Assembly (NCBI RefSeq): GCF_018139145.2
Contig: NC_059478.1
Coordinates: 14,367,001 to 14,431,000, forward strand
DNA: 64,000 nt
From: Gymnogyps californianus
Lineage: Eukaryota; Chordata; Aves; Accipitriformes; Cathartidae
Direction: 5' to 3'
Below are positions 26,076-38,059 of this stretch, piece after piece. Positions within the stretch are counted from its first letter, which is position 1. Each line of letters begins with the position of its first letter. The position numbers were made by a program, and so were the translations under genes. The notes under the pieces are model-generated. The model saw nothing but the letters and a program-made list of their open reading frames with translations. It was not told where the DNA came from and did no database searches.

Positions 26076-28499
26076 TTTTTTTAATATTTTAGCCATAGTG
26101 ATTTATGGCTAGATCTTCAAATGGCATAAAGAAGCATAGCTCCATAGACTTCATAAAGTTATGTGGTTTTATAGTGGCTGAGAAGCTGACCCCATAACAC
26201 CAAAAGTAAAGTTCTTGATGTACAACCAAAATGCAAAAGGTTTTGGATCAGTAGCTAAGTATGTTTATAACTAAAGGTCTGATAAACATGGATAACTAAT
26301 CTCAAAGTTACTATATATAAACTCAGAGAATTTTACTTTAAAATACTGTAAAACCTTTAATGACCAGCAGGCCACTCCTGAGTGATCCATGAACTATTTC
26401 CAAAGAAACTAGAATACATTATAGTTTCAGCTGTAAACCAGAAGAAATAAATATTTTCATATTACTTTGCCATGGCACAAGATGAGACTATAACAATACA
26501 TCTGACTATTTTTCCTAAAGTCTGTAAGCTACACTAATCAAAAAATTAAAAGTACACTATGCGAGGTATGTCTGTCTGTAGGAAGCAATATGACCATGAA
26601 TCCTAGCAGAGTGAAACAATATACTGTAAACAGCACTTTTTTCTTTTTCTTTTTTTTTTTTTTTAAGGAAGATTTTACACTGCAGCCTCGAAAAAATACA
26701 TGTATGAATGCATCCTTGTCACTACAGCCTTCCAGTCTACAATCAATTGCAACCCATTCTTTGGTGCAGTTATATCGGGGTCTAACAAACCTCAAGTATA
26801 ATTGATCAGTTTCCTTATGATCATCACACAGCTGGACCTGAGAAATTATTTAGGTTCAGGCATTTATTGAATTTTGAGTATGTGTAGTCAAATCCTGAAA
26901 GAGTACCTGCAAGCACTATTTCAACATAATCAGTTCTATTAGCCTCATAATTGCTTCTTCCAATCTTACTGTGGGGTTTTTTTGCATTACTGGATACACC
27001 TCACAGCAGGTGCTTCCCAGCAAAAATAAGTATTCATCATTGTTTATTTGATATAAAACAATTGTTTGACTAGGATGAATTTCTGCTCTTAAAAGGCAGT
27101 CTTAAGGAACAGAACATTTTTCAGACTTTTAACTGAATAATACAGTGTCTCTTTTTCCACTTTGATAATACTTCAGAGAAACCCTGATGTGAGAATTTTT
27201 CATACTAAAGTTGTTGAAACAAGTGTGAGGAATTGCTAGAACTTTCATTAAATTATAACACTGACATCTCCCAGGAGCTGAGAAATGGGGGGGGGGGGGG
27301 GGAAACGGGGGGAACACCACAACACCAGTTCCACAAAGCAAAGAAATTCAGAAAGCAGAGAAACAATAACTTCTCGAATTCAGAATGACTCATACCGCAT
27401 CATCAAAACTACCCTTAACATACTTTATCGTTTAACTGATTAAGGGGACTCTGGAAATAATTAGCAATACAATATCACTACCACAAATTACTTCCGTATA
27501 TCTTACAAGATCAAGATCACAATTGTTAGGTCCATCCTTTAATTCCCATAGTAGAACGTCATCATTTAAACACTGAAATTCAGTATTGTTTGAATTCTCA
27601 ATGTCCTATATATAATATATGCATGGAAAATAGTGAGTACCTAGCAGATACAAATTAGCATAATATGAATTGATATTAATAAACTGTGTCTACAATTTTA
27701 CTCAAAAGCACATTTAAATGAATTAAATGTATACCATTTGTTTTAAAGTTGCTATTTACATAGAAAAATATCAATTTGTAATAGCTCTTTCATTTATTTA
27801 AAAAGCAAACAAACTATGTATCATGCTTTTATTCTGGGAATTCTAACTTACACTAACAAAGGAAAAGGAGTTACTGACTGTCTAGTGGAATTATTTCACA
27901 GTCAGTTATCTTCTGAGATTAGGAATACTGAGAAATAATTTGTTAAAATTGGTTGTTCTGGTGAAAATCACATCTACTGCTTTGCTCATTTCAGGAAAGG
28001 GTGGAAGTTTTTAAACAGCAGCCTTACAGTCAAAGGGATGTTCACTTGAAACAACGGTTGGAATTAATCTTCTATAACTTTCGCATGCAAAAGTCAAGCA
28101 TTCAATTTAAGCTAGCTTTTTCTGGGATGCTTCTATAATAAGCAGAGAGACTGCCAGTCACCTTCATGCTGCAGTTGAGCTTATCCTGTGATTGGAAGAC
28201 CTAAATTCATAACCTTCTCCATTGACTGCAGAGGAAGCCTAAGTGAGCAGCTCAGGTCTAACACCTAACCTTTAGATAACTAAACTGAGACAAATCTCAA
28301 TCAGAGACACAGACAAGGAATTGACATCTCCTGCCAGCCACAGGCACAACTTGTGCCAGCCACTGATGGGAAACGCCTGGGAACCTAACACATACATGAA
28401 TTGTTTCTGGTTTTATTATATGTTGCAGTTGTTCAGCATAAGGTTAGGACTGGTTAAACTTTTTTTACCTTCAAATAACTCCCATATAACTAACCTGCT
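26076..28499. other. AT-rich non-coding stretch with homopolymers
   Basis: About 2.4 kb with no recognisable gene. It contains a run of 15 T at 26650-26664 and the G-run at 27287-27302, listed separately. Two overlapping open frames at 26538-26805 read through the T-run and are artefacts of it. Confidence 0.6.
27287..27312 (+). repeat. poly(G) tract with possible G-quadruplex
   Basis: Sixteen consecutive G are followed by aaac and six further G. Such a tract can form a G-quadruplex and is prone to length errors in replication and sequencing. It sits in otherwise AT-rich DNA. Confidence 0.9.
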
Positions 28500-28800
28500 A
28501 ATCACTGTGTCATCGCCAAGGTGTGGAGAACCTTCCGGAAGGACAGCTAGAGAGAGGCAACAGGTGGCAGCAGGTGATCATTAGGCACCACAGGAATTTC
28601 AGCCAATCAGAATCAAATATTCCCTGTCCACTCCTACACCTGGGGCCACCGGGGGCAGCAGAGGCTGCCGGAGTGCCTGAGGGCTAAGAGCAAGGAGGGG
28701 AGGGCAGGGCAGGGCAGGGCAGGGCCGGGCCGGGCCTCGGAGGGAAGGGAGGGCCTCGGCCCATGGCCCCGCGGCCCCGCACCCTCACCATGCGCTGCCC
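28500..28800 (+). promoter_or_regulatory. candidate CpG-rich promoter (ETS-like palindrome, CCAAT box, GC-rich core)
   Basis: Within AT-rich surroundings this 300-bp patch turns GC-rich, with about eleven CpG dinucleotides between 28640 and 28805. It has a perfect 12-bp palindrome CCTTCCGGAAGG at 28531-28542 that offers an ETS-type GGAA core on both strands. It also has a textbook NF-Y CCAAT box, AGCCAATCAG, at 28601-28610, and a G-rich pentamer array at 28701-28735. An ATG in good context follows (cccatgg, 28763) but its frame closes after 17 codons. On the - strand ATG|GTGAGG near 28789-28796 would be an acceptable donor, so direction is uncertain; the CCAAT orientation favours +. No TATA box is near. 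A GC-rich retroelement LTR is an alternative explanation. Confidence 0.4.
28701..28735 (+). repeat. GGGCA/GGGCC pentamer microsatellite
   Basis: Seven near-identical 5-bp units run agggc x4, agggc c, gggcc and gggcc. Regularly spaced GGG triplets make it a G-quadruplex candidate. It is part of the GC-rich patch. Confidence 0.9.
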
Positions 28801-28807
28801 AGCCGGC

Positions 28808-28964
28808 ACTGTATGATGACCCAGCTGGCTCTCCTTCTGGACCCTGCCGCCTCCTCTGTTGCAGGACAGAGAGGTCATGTTAAAAACTGTTATGCTGACC
28901 TGCCTGGCTTCTCTCCTGGACTGCGCTGTCTCTTCTGCAGGGCAAGGCAGATATGTCACTTTTT
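28808..28964 (+). repeat. diverged 78-bp tandem duplication
   Basis: Two consecutive units begin actgtatgatgaccc (28808) and actgttatgctgacc (28886). They share in order a ctggct block, a pyrimidine-rich block ending in gcagg or cagg, and a gtcatgt or tatgtca block. The period is 78 bp and identity is roughly 70 percent by eye. In each unit the pyrimidine block followed by CAG (ctctgttgcag; tcttctgcag) resembles a splice acceptor. The origin is unknown; nothing else in the window matches it. Confidence 0.65.
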
Positions 28965-30720
28965 AGGGAACGTATGTGTGACTAGAAGTGTTTTGGTATC
29001 CAAGCTCATTTAGTCTCCACCCTGTCCATTTGGTCCCAAACCACAACATGTGTTTTCCCTTTAGTGTTCTTACTGTAAAATAAATAATACCTGATATGTG
29101 AAAACCAGCTAGCCATTAGTTAACTTTCTTAAGAAAAATTAGGTAATCATTGTCTGTTTGAGAAGAGAGAAATGGGAGTTTTAACTAACATCAGGACTTG
29201 CTAAGGTGATCCCAGTTAACAGGTATATTTCTATTTAGTGCCAAACTCAGGCCTTCCCACAGATTACTCATCCCCCCCTCGCAGATGACCATCTGTTTCA
29301 GAACTCCTTGAAGACAGTTTGGATGACACTGACTGCAGTTGTTCATACTGCTGGCCCAAGAGAAGGGGAGATGTGCTTCAGAAGACAGGCTAAAGACCAA
29401 CAGATACATTTCCTGCCAAAGAAGTGATCTTCACTCACAAACCATACTCCACTACTATGAACCCAAATTTCTAGACACAAATGTCCAGACATATTCTGGA
29501 CAGTCTCCACAGAGGTATTTTGAACCATTTGTCTGATTACATCTCTGTGGTACTAATAACTCTTTAGAGTTACGTGTATGAGGCACACATGATAGGAACA
29601 AGTCCTAGGTAATACTTAGGATGCAAAACCGGCCATCACTCCAAATAAAGACAATCCCAGGACTACTGATAATTCTTTTGAGTATTTGTCAATGGGATAG
29701 ATACCGTATAATAGAAAGGAAGGAAGTTTCATATTCTGTAGGCAATAGATCCCATGTAAATGAAAACAAACTTCCTTTACCTAAAAATGCTCTTTGCATT
29801 AATTTGGCTGTGCTCCAGCACCACCTTGGATCACATGTATCAATTTAAGCTGATAATTAGTCCTACTAAAATCAATGCTTTTGCAAGAACTTAGCATTAC
29901 AGCAGAAAATTAAAAGTGCCACATACTGAACTTTTTAAAAAAATCCTTTGGAACAGAAGTTTTACTAAAAATCTAGTGATTATCTAGAAAGATTTTGGTA
30001 AAAATATAACAGCTATCTAGCAAAAGTCTAGGTACCACTAGAGTGAAAAATCCCAAGACAGATTGGCTGCTATTATTTACTGCTGAATCCCAAAGCCCCA
30101 TGATATACCTATTAAGAGCTAAGTTACTTTGACTGTGTGCTACCATTTCCACTGTTAGGCAGAAATATGGTACTCTGCAGTTCTGAGTATAAATAGTACA
30201 TTCTGCTCTCTCTGTTGGTTGTCTGAATCAGCCTGCACAACCAGAAGTTTACCTGAAAAATATTTTCTTAAACTAAAATGTCTCACCTACAGTCTTCAAC
30301 TGCTTCCTCATTTTTGCCCCTTCCCTGTCTTAGTAGTCCAAATTTGGCCACTTTTTCTAGATCAAGAGTTCTGCTTCCCCTTCCCAGCCATGTGTGTTTT
30401 CATTTGCTATATCAAATGCTTTGCTTGGATTTACCATTCTAAATATTTCATCTACATCTGATTTTTTCCATGCCTAAGAAAAACAAACACTGTAAAAGTT
30501 AACACACATATGGTGTACTTATAATCTCCCCTAAACAAAGTTTACAAATGTAGTATAAAAGAATAAAATTACATTAGCAAAATACTACTTTGTATCTCTG
30601 AATAAAAGCAATCAATATTTATCCCTGACTTTATTTCTTTGTGATTCAATAACTGCTTGTCTATAGATGAATAACATTTGCACTGGTCATTGTGTCGGCT
30701 TTCATCAGCACATTTTCTAC
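28965..30720. other. non-coding stretch downstream of the GC-rich patch
   Basis: About 1.75 kb, AT-rich again after 29000. Overlapping small open frames on both strands (29191-29536) have no visible domain. Nothing else is recognised. Confidence 0.55.
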
Positions 30721-30735
30721 TTAATCAGTACACCA

Positions 30736-30790
30736 GTTAACCATTTCAAAGCAGCCGGAGTATATAAACAGTGCCCAACTGTTCAGTCAA
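30736..30790 (+). promoter_or_regulatory. candidate TATA promoter
   Basis: A consensus TATA box, TATATAAA, lies at 30761-30768 in a less AT-rich context (gcagccggag before, cagtgcccaa after), so it is not just part of an AT run. An initiator-like TCAGTC follows at 30783-30788, and the expected start is about 30785-30792. GTTAACCATTT at about 30736-30746 resembles an HNF1 half-site. A good splice donor follows about 100 bp downstream, giving the arrangement of a promoter plus short 5' exon. A chance match is possible in DNA of this composition. Confidence 0.4.
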
Positions 30791-30894
30791 AGCAAAACTT
30801 CTGGTAGCATAATCTGACATCACCATAGCTGGTATGTCCACCAACCTGTAAGCAAGGACAATATTCACTTCAGCTCTACTGGTAGAAAAGCAAG
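30790..30894 (+). other. candidate non-coding first exon ending in a good splice donor
   Basis: The stretch after the TATA box ends at AGCAAG|GTAAGC (donor GT at 30895-30896), a near-consensus 5' splice site. It contains only a four-codon upstream frame (ATG at about 30833, MSTNL then stop), as in many 5' untranslated exons. No matching coding exon can be assigned with confidence. Acceptors that could follow on the same strand lie at 32032, 36349 and 57276. Confidence 0.35.
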
Positions 30895-33800
30895 GTAAGC
30901 TATTAATTAGCATAAGATTAAAACTACATTTTAAAAAGTGGGGAGATTAACACATAATGTCTCACACACACAAAACCACAATTTACTGTTTCTGCAATCA
31001 TTCTGTTCTGTTAATAAATGTTCTGTATTCTGCACAGTATTTTCAGTTGTACTGGTAGTGTTCTGAAACTGGTATTTTTCATCCAGCTTGCTTTCTAAAT
31101 ATTCTGGCATGAATCTGTTTGTCCCAGATGGATTGACTAAAACAAATAAGAATGTAAATTGTTTATAGACCTACTATTTTTCTACTAACTTGCTCCATTT
31201 ATCCCTTGTAAAACTTTATTACTGGAATACCAAATCTTGACAAGTGTCTCTGCAAGCAGTTAACCTGAGTTGATACCATTCTATATTGTGCTAAATGCAT
31301 AGCATGTTACATATACAGGCAATATGGTAAAGATTGTCCAGTATTTTCAATGTTTCAATGATACTGGGCTACAATTTCGGTTTCCTTTCAAAACACTTAA
31401 TGGCTATCAATATAAAATATAGACAAAACTACACTGAGGAGGTCCATTAAATAATTTGTTGATGGAGAACTAAAGTCCTAGATGTTTGAATCAGAAAATA
31501 TAGCAGATATGTGAATGCAATATTTGTAATCATATAAATTTGCTAAATTATACAATGCATTGTTAAACTTTACAAAAGTAATGTCTAATTGTAAGCCAAG
31601 GAGACAAAATCATTGCATTTGCCTAAAGCGTACAGTATGAAAGCAGTACAAACTTCTATTCAAATCTTCAAATGCACATCATCTTGGTCTGCACATCAGC
31701 TACTTTCCATGTCTGGATCTTTCTCTTTTGAAGAGTATACCAATCACGCCAAATAATATGCTGAGTCTTGAAATAAAACAAGACTTTCAGAGCTCAGGTC
31801 TTCCAAGTTGAAATTGTTAATGCACTAAAAATACTGGCTACATCCAGGCAATGCTTGGGAATCTTTTTAATTTTTTTTTGCATCCACACCTCCACTCTGC
31901 TTCCAGTGTGGTTTTTAATTATTATTATTCTATTTTGGTTAGCTAGAAAAGCATATTTTTATATCCCTAGGAAGTATTCCCAGTACAAAGGGCAATAATA
32001 TATAGAATTTCCCCCCCCCTTTTTTTTTTAAGAAATGGAGATGCTAAAACCAGGGTTACTTCGACAACACCCTTGTCATCCTAATCAGCCAAGTGATTTA
32101 GAAACCAAAGTGCTTAGAAAGCAGCTCACATAACCTGGAATTTAAGATATTCCACTCTTGACTGCACAAATAAATAGCATACAAAAGGCACTTTATCTAA
32201 ATGTCAGCAATAAAGATTCTCAGTTCTGGTGGCACTTAAGAATCTGGATTATTGTTGTACCTAGTCATCTAAGAGCTATATTCTGCATGAGGAGCACTTG
32301 GCTGGCTTGTCACTGCTGCTCCACTGACAGCCTAGAATAGCAGGTAACATACATGTAGAAATGTAATTTAACATGTCCTAGGTAACATACATCTTATTAC
32401 AGACCCAAATCCTTTTTCTCTTGCTAAAACATTTCCATACTCTCCTCCCCCTGCTTTCCACTGAGTCAGCCTAATACAGTGTGGCAACAATTACAGGGAC
32501 CCTCAAACTTAGCATGTGGCAGCATGGGGACTAGACACGTATGCTCCAGCCTCTGCCAAGAGGCTACTCAACAATTTCCTCCTGCCAAAAGCAACTGAAT
32601 AGACCTGATATGCAGAGGTAGCACTGGACTCCAACTGAAGCAAGGCTGGCTTCTGTCCCGTTAGGTGCCACAAGTATTATTCCACATGCTTTCCTGTCCT
32701 TAGGCTGGATAAGACTGTGCAAGCAAATCATCCTATGCCAGAACTTTGTCCGTATGTGCTTGTTAGAATATTTGCTACTTCCAGTCTCAGTATTTCAGTC
32801 TCTGTGGGGAGGGAGATGCCAACCTAAATGGAATTTGTGCCACTTAATTCCAAATTTGTCAAAATGTTAAACAGATAAATCTTAAACAAAAGGAAAACTG
32901 ACAAGGATTTCTGCTTAATCCATGAAACCTAACAGAGCACTTATGAATTATACACTATTGCATGACAATGGTAACTCCTATATTGATTCAGAGAGACATA
33001 ACCAAAAATAACTTCATCTTTCATTGCAATTATCCTGGGCTGATGGAGAATCAAATGTTCCTCATTTCTTCCAACTATTTGAATATTTCTGTATAGAAAA
33101 CCATCATATACTCAAGAAGTGAGATGCCTAATGTTCTTGCATAAGCAATTCCTGAAATTTAAAATTCTGCTTTCATGCACACAGGCTCTCAGAGAGAAAA
33201 GCACCCAAGCACATGCTTTAGTATAAACTATGAAGCAGATCACTGGTTTCATGGGAAACAAAAGAAAGTTCAGACACTTTTTTAAACTTAATTCAGAGAG
33301 CCTGCCACTTTCAAGTCCCTGGAAAGATTCCTGTGTGTGAAGATGGTAATTAGCCAGTGGATGCTTTAGTGCCTTGTAAACATCTGATACTAATACCAGG
33401 GGCATAGATACTTTATAGATATTCTCCTTAGTTGGCAAGTCTTTCCTTGCTCTGTTTATAACTGCAGTGCACCTATTCATCTCATACCATAGCCAAGTGC
33501 TAAAGTTGGGTATGACACTTGCTACATGCACCACAGCTGCTGTCTCAAAGAAAAGTACACAGAATAATTCAACAGTACAGGCTATTTTTGTCTGTGTGTT
33601 GTAGTGACTGACCCAGCTAAAAAAGCAGATATCAATGACAAGATGCTATTCATGGAACACTTACCACAGACATAACATACTTACCCTGCTATACAAACAT
33701 TAACTAAAAAGTCATTATAAAACTCCATCTGATGACTGAATCATGTGTGAGCAATCAACCTATGCTACTATAGAGAGCAAAAGGGGAACTGTCTACTTGC

Positions 33801-36349
33801 TAGTCATAACTGAAAGAACTGAAAGGTAAGTAGTCATCAGTTGGCCTCTGCAAGCAATCATTAATCCCATTAGACCCTCAGATCAAAGATAATTTAGTAC
33901 TGATGGCAAAGAGATTCCCTTAATCAAAGTAATTCAAGACCAAGGTATCTAAAAGCACTTTTTCCTAGAACTTGGTACTACTTTATCCAAGTGGAACTGG
34001 AGCCTATTAACTTCTATAGTCAACATAGCTCCCAATTTCCAGTGACCTGAACAAAATCTTAAGCACTCAAAAGTTGATCTGTTTTTTCAGCACTATTACT
34101 AAGGCCAAAAAGACTTTTTTTTTTTTTTATTTCACTGCATACAATTTTTACCTTACACATAGACTGTCATGGCTACTGCTCCCATGACTGAAGAAAGCAG
34201 AAGTCTTAGTATACTAGTAGAAATCATATTGTTAGTTCAGAATTACACTGTGGTAAACTGAGCAAGACAGACTTTCTTGGGGGAAATGCAGCTGACAGCT
34301 CCTGACTTCACTTCTTACCACACTGCACTGTGATCTGATATCAGAAAGGAAGGAATGCAATCGTTCATAATTTACTCCATCACTTCAGGTTAGTATGTTA
34401 GCTCCATTTCATGGTCAGCAATGGTAAAGTTATATGCAATTAATAATCACAGAATACCAGCAAATCCTTCATTAATTGCCCTGAGTAACATGGTGAACAT
34501 CAGTTTTCATGTAACAGTCCAGTGTTAAATCTGATTACACACGGACATAATTCCTAGATATAGGAGAAAACCAGTTTCCCCTCACACATTTAAAACAAAA
34601 ACAAAAACACCCTACACAATTCTGTCCAATTTTTTTGAACTGATTTTTGAAATCTGAGTGGCTTTGGCCAATTTGGAGTCTGAGAATTTAACACCAGATG
34701 TATATTGGAGTTCAGTGCCAGTTTGGGCTAGATCGCAACTTTTTAACTTAAACATACAAACAAGGTATAAAATTGTGTGGTCACCTTCCCTACCTGCCTT
34801 TTCCATTTCCTCTTCCAATCCTCTTTCATTCTTAGGCAGAGAAAAATGCATATACAGAGACGTGAAAGGACTCACTGGTTACAAACATACCTGTTTCACG
34901 AAGTACACACAGTTTAGATCTCATAGAACACAGCTGAACACACGTGGTTAGGAAAACACTAATATTTAATACACAACATATCTTGGAGATGTAATATTAC
35001 AACAACCATCTATTCTGGAGATCTGGCAAGACTGAGCATTTCTGGGAAGAGAAAATTGAAAGAATCTACTTAGCATTAGGATTTACTCTTCTATACAACG
35101 CAGATCTACTTATCCTAGGAAAACTCTCAGTGGTAACTGTGGTGATGAAAGATGGCTGCTGAGGGGTGTGATGATAGCCAAAAAGCTAATGCTATAAAGA
35201 CATCATTCTTCTTGCACACATAAAGTGATTTGGCAGCTCTGGAAAGAATATCTATTCAACTGCCAAAGACACATAACACAAGACAATCTTATGATTAATA
35301 TGCTCAAGTCTGTGTCCATTCGCTATTGTTCATACAGAGAAATATTGTCTTTAATAATCCTAAATGATACAATGAGCCTAACTTACATCAAAGAACCTCT
35401 TATTTCTTATATGTTAACAAAATCTGAGAAACTGAAGATGGAAAATTATTCTTCTCTAGAGCTTAAGTTGGGAAAAAGTACTGATTCCTTTGCACTCTCT
35501 CTACAAAGGTAAGTTCTATTGGCTTAAGACAACAATGTGAAATATTGCTGTTAGGAGTTTGTGTAGTTCTTAAAAATATGTTCAAAGTATCCTCTCTGGA
35601 CTCTTCTGGATTCCTGTAACTAGCATCTCAGTTCAAAATTCTCCCTTACTGAACCTCTAGTATGCTCTAAGAAACGTAAAAATGTCACTCATAACAGTAT
35701 CTGTCTTGAGAAAAGTTCTCTTATACCCCAAGTGTTCAGCAAAATCTTGGATGAAGTCCGAAACTCAGTAGTCGTAACAAGAAAGTATCACAAACAAACA
35801 AAAACCCAACTGACAGAATAAGCAAGCAGATGGATGGAAAGGTAACTGAGAAACAAAGGCAGTGCTATAGTCAAGAAAAATTGCACATAAATAATGTATG
35901 TGCAATAATTGTTTATGCATACAAAGATGCCTAAACTTATTCCTAATTTGGACACTGTTTATCCCTTTCTCATGTACACCAACAAGCTTATTAGCTTATT
36001 TTTTTGTAAATACTACGCAGCCCTACTGCACAAGTCACAGCCCACAGCTGGGCAAAGACATGTAAACTTGAAAACTTCGTAACCATGCTCTCAAGCAAAT
36101 GAACTGTCCATGGACCTGTAATTGGGACCAGCTACGTAGCAGAGAGCTAAATGCCTCTTCAAGTCTTTTGAAGCTTGATTTATGCAAGCAGCTTCTACTC
36201 CACTCTCCAATGACTCAGTCATATAGCACTCGCAGCAAACTGCATTACAATGGCTTTAACTCCTTCCCTTAGGTAAATACTATGTAATCTGGCAGAACTT
36301 AATATTTTCCCCGTATTTTGTTGCACCTCTTTTTTTCATTCCCTGACAG
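30895..36349. other. AT-rich stretch, intron-like if the flanking candidates are real
   Basis: About 5.5 kb without a recognisable gene. It holds a C9-T10 tract (32011-32029), a run of 14 T (34115-34128), and two tiny segments bounded by acceptor- and donor-like sites (33774-33825 and 35460-35508), discussed in the findings. A 140-codon frame (33112-33534, -) has no visible domain. Confidence 0.5.
32083..32125. repeat. short fossil related to the repeat at 25960
   Basis: The string gccaagtgatttagaaacca followed by aagtgcttagaaagc shares the AAGTGATTTAGGAA-type block of the element at 25960-26075. About 40 bp remain. Confidence 0.35.
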
Positions 36350-36540
36350 TTCTGACCATGTTATTTGGCTTGATTCCTCAAGAAGAATACAGCTATATAA
36401 TAGATAGGATGTCTTTCTCAGGCACAGCATGGAATGATCAGTCCAACAGCTTGCCAGGAGAAACTAGGCTTTCGGCTCCAAGCAGCTTCTCCATCCTGTC
36501 CAGAACATCAGTCACAACTCAGGAGTCTGGGTATCATTGA
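36350..36540 (+). CDS. candidate terminal coding exon, unidentified (62 codons after a strong acceptor)
   Basis: A strong 3' splice site, ctctttttttcattccctgacag, ends at 36349. The next two bases would complete a split codon, and a frame then reads LTM followed by 59 more codons to TGA at 36538-36540. The ATG is at 36358. Composition is protein-like (LFGLIPQEEYSYIIDR early, rich in Ser/Thr later, ending SVTTQESGYH), with more G or C at third positions than the surroundings. No domain, signal peptide or membrane segment is evident and I do not recognise a family. It could be the last coding exon of an unidentified gene, a non-coding transcript exon, or chance next to a good pyrimidine tract. 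Confidence 0.28.
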
Positions 36541-38059
36541 CTAATGGTCACTATTCTCCCCTGACAACTATTTTGGGCAAATCTGCATTGTACAGTCCCT
36601 TTCTGCAACAGAAGGCAACCACAGCAACTTGCAGCTAACTACTTTCTCTTTATACCAAAGTTCACATATCTCTTTCGCATACACGTGGCCTTTTATAACA
36701 TCAGTGCTGCTGCTGACTTGTACCAATGCCTCCTGCTGCCAGTACCGTTCTCAACAATTCTTCTCTCTCCTAAAATGTTGGTTGGAATTTCTTGTATTAT
36801 CTCTCAGTAAGTCATATCTTGGCTATGTACGTAGCTCTAACACACTTTTCAAGTATATGTTAAGTGCAACTTAACGTATTTCTGCTTTCCCATGAATTAT
36901 TTCCAACTAATCTTCATATTCCTGCTTCACTGCTGCCCAAAACAGAAGGTGTTATTCCAGGTTCAGTTTTGCTGTGCTATATAGAAAGGGACTGTGACCT
37001 CACTAGTCTGTAAAAGTTTTATTTCCATTCCTTATTTGTATACTTGAAAAAAAGTCAGTAAAACATTTCTTTTGAACACACAAAAAAATAATGCCACCAG
37101 TATAACTTCTGCACATGTGACTGATTGATTAAACCATCAGTCATTGACCTCCTTGTACACTGGCATTGAAGAACAGCTCAAAAGGCTTACACTTGGTTTC
37201 ATTTATTAACTTCCAAAGCTTATAGGAAGGCTTTCTATTTGATTGATTGTTAATAAGAGTGCTGAATTGCAACCATCAAAACAAAAAAACTATTACAAAA
37301 ATCAAACTTCACTCCAACATATTAAATGGAAAGGTACAGTTTGTATTCATTGGACACAGAAATACAAGTAATAGTATGAAGATAAATACAAACTATGTCA
37401 CTGTATGAGCAACAGTTTCCCTTCTCACACTGATGAGAAGCCTGAGCTACACAGTAAAGGCTAGCGTAGCCTAAAATAAGCACAGCTGAGATCAGAAACT
37501 ACCTCAGTGAATTTAACCTAAAAATGAATTAATCAAATTATGAATAGATAGTTGTTCTGATTTAATTTTTGCCTGGTTTAAAGCAGACTCCATTACACTT
37601 AGACCATTTGTATTTATATGGCTGGATTTTTCAGTTGGATTTATATTGTAGCCACCAATACAAAATAAATCAAGACTGTATGAAGCAAGAGAGAAACACT
37701 TAAGATAGTATTGAAGTAGTTAAATGAATCATCTGCAAATCACAGAGCAGCTTACTCAATGTCCCACAGCACGGAATATGAGAGGAGATCATGAAGAGTG
37801 CTGAGCTTTTACATCAAGCAATATAAAAGGTGTTTATGTGTTTTAACAGCGGTTGCATAAGTGCTTCTGAAGGATAGCCTGCAGGCTTCTTCCTGAATAT
37901 TAAAGAAAATTTCATAATTGAATCGAATCACGTTAATAACCTAAAGAACTTAATTGAACAAGTGGACTATTGGATTGTGTACTAGAGGTGACTTAACAGA
38001 CTTGGGTTCTTGTCTCCATTCTGCTGATGAGTGACCTAAAGAAAACCATAGGTTTTTTC
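36541..38059. other. AT-rich non-coding stretch
   Basis: About 1.5 kb. One 81-codon frame (36629-36874, +) has hydrophobic stretches but no recognisable domain. Nothing else is seen. Confidence 0.55.

Noticed and set aside
28684..28959. 91-codon frame on the - strand across the GC-rich patch
   Set aside because: Driven by the G-rich pentamer array, which yields repeated Pro-Ala-Leu codons; no coding evidence.
33112..33534. 140-codon frame, - strand
   Set aside because: No recognisable domain; the product looks like random AT-rich translation.
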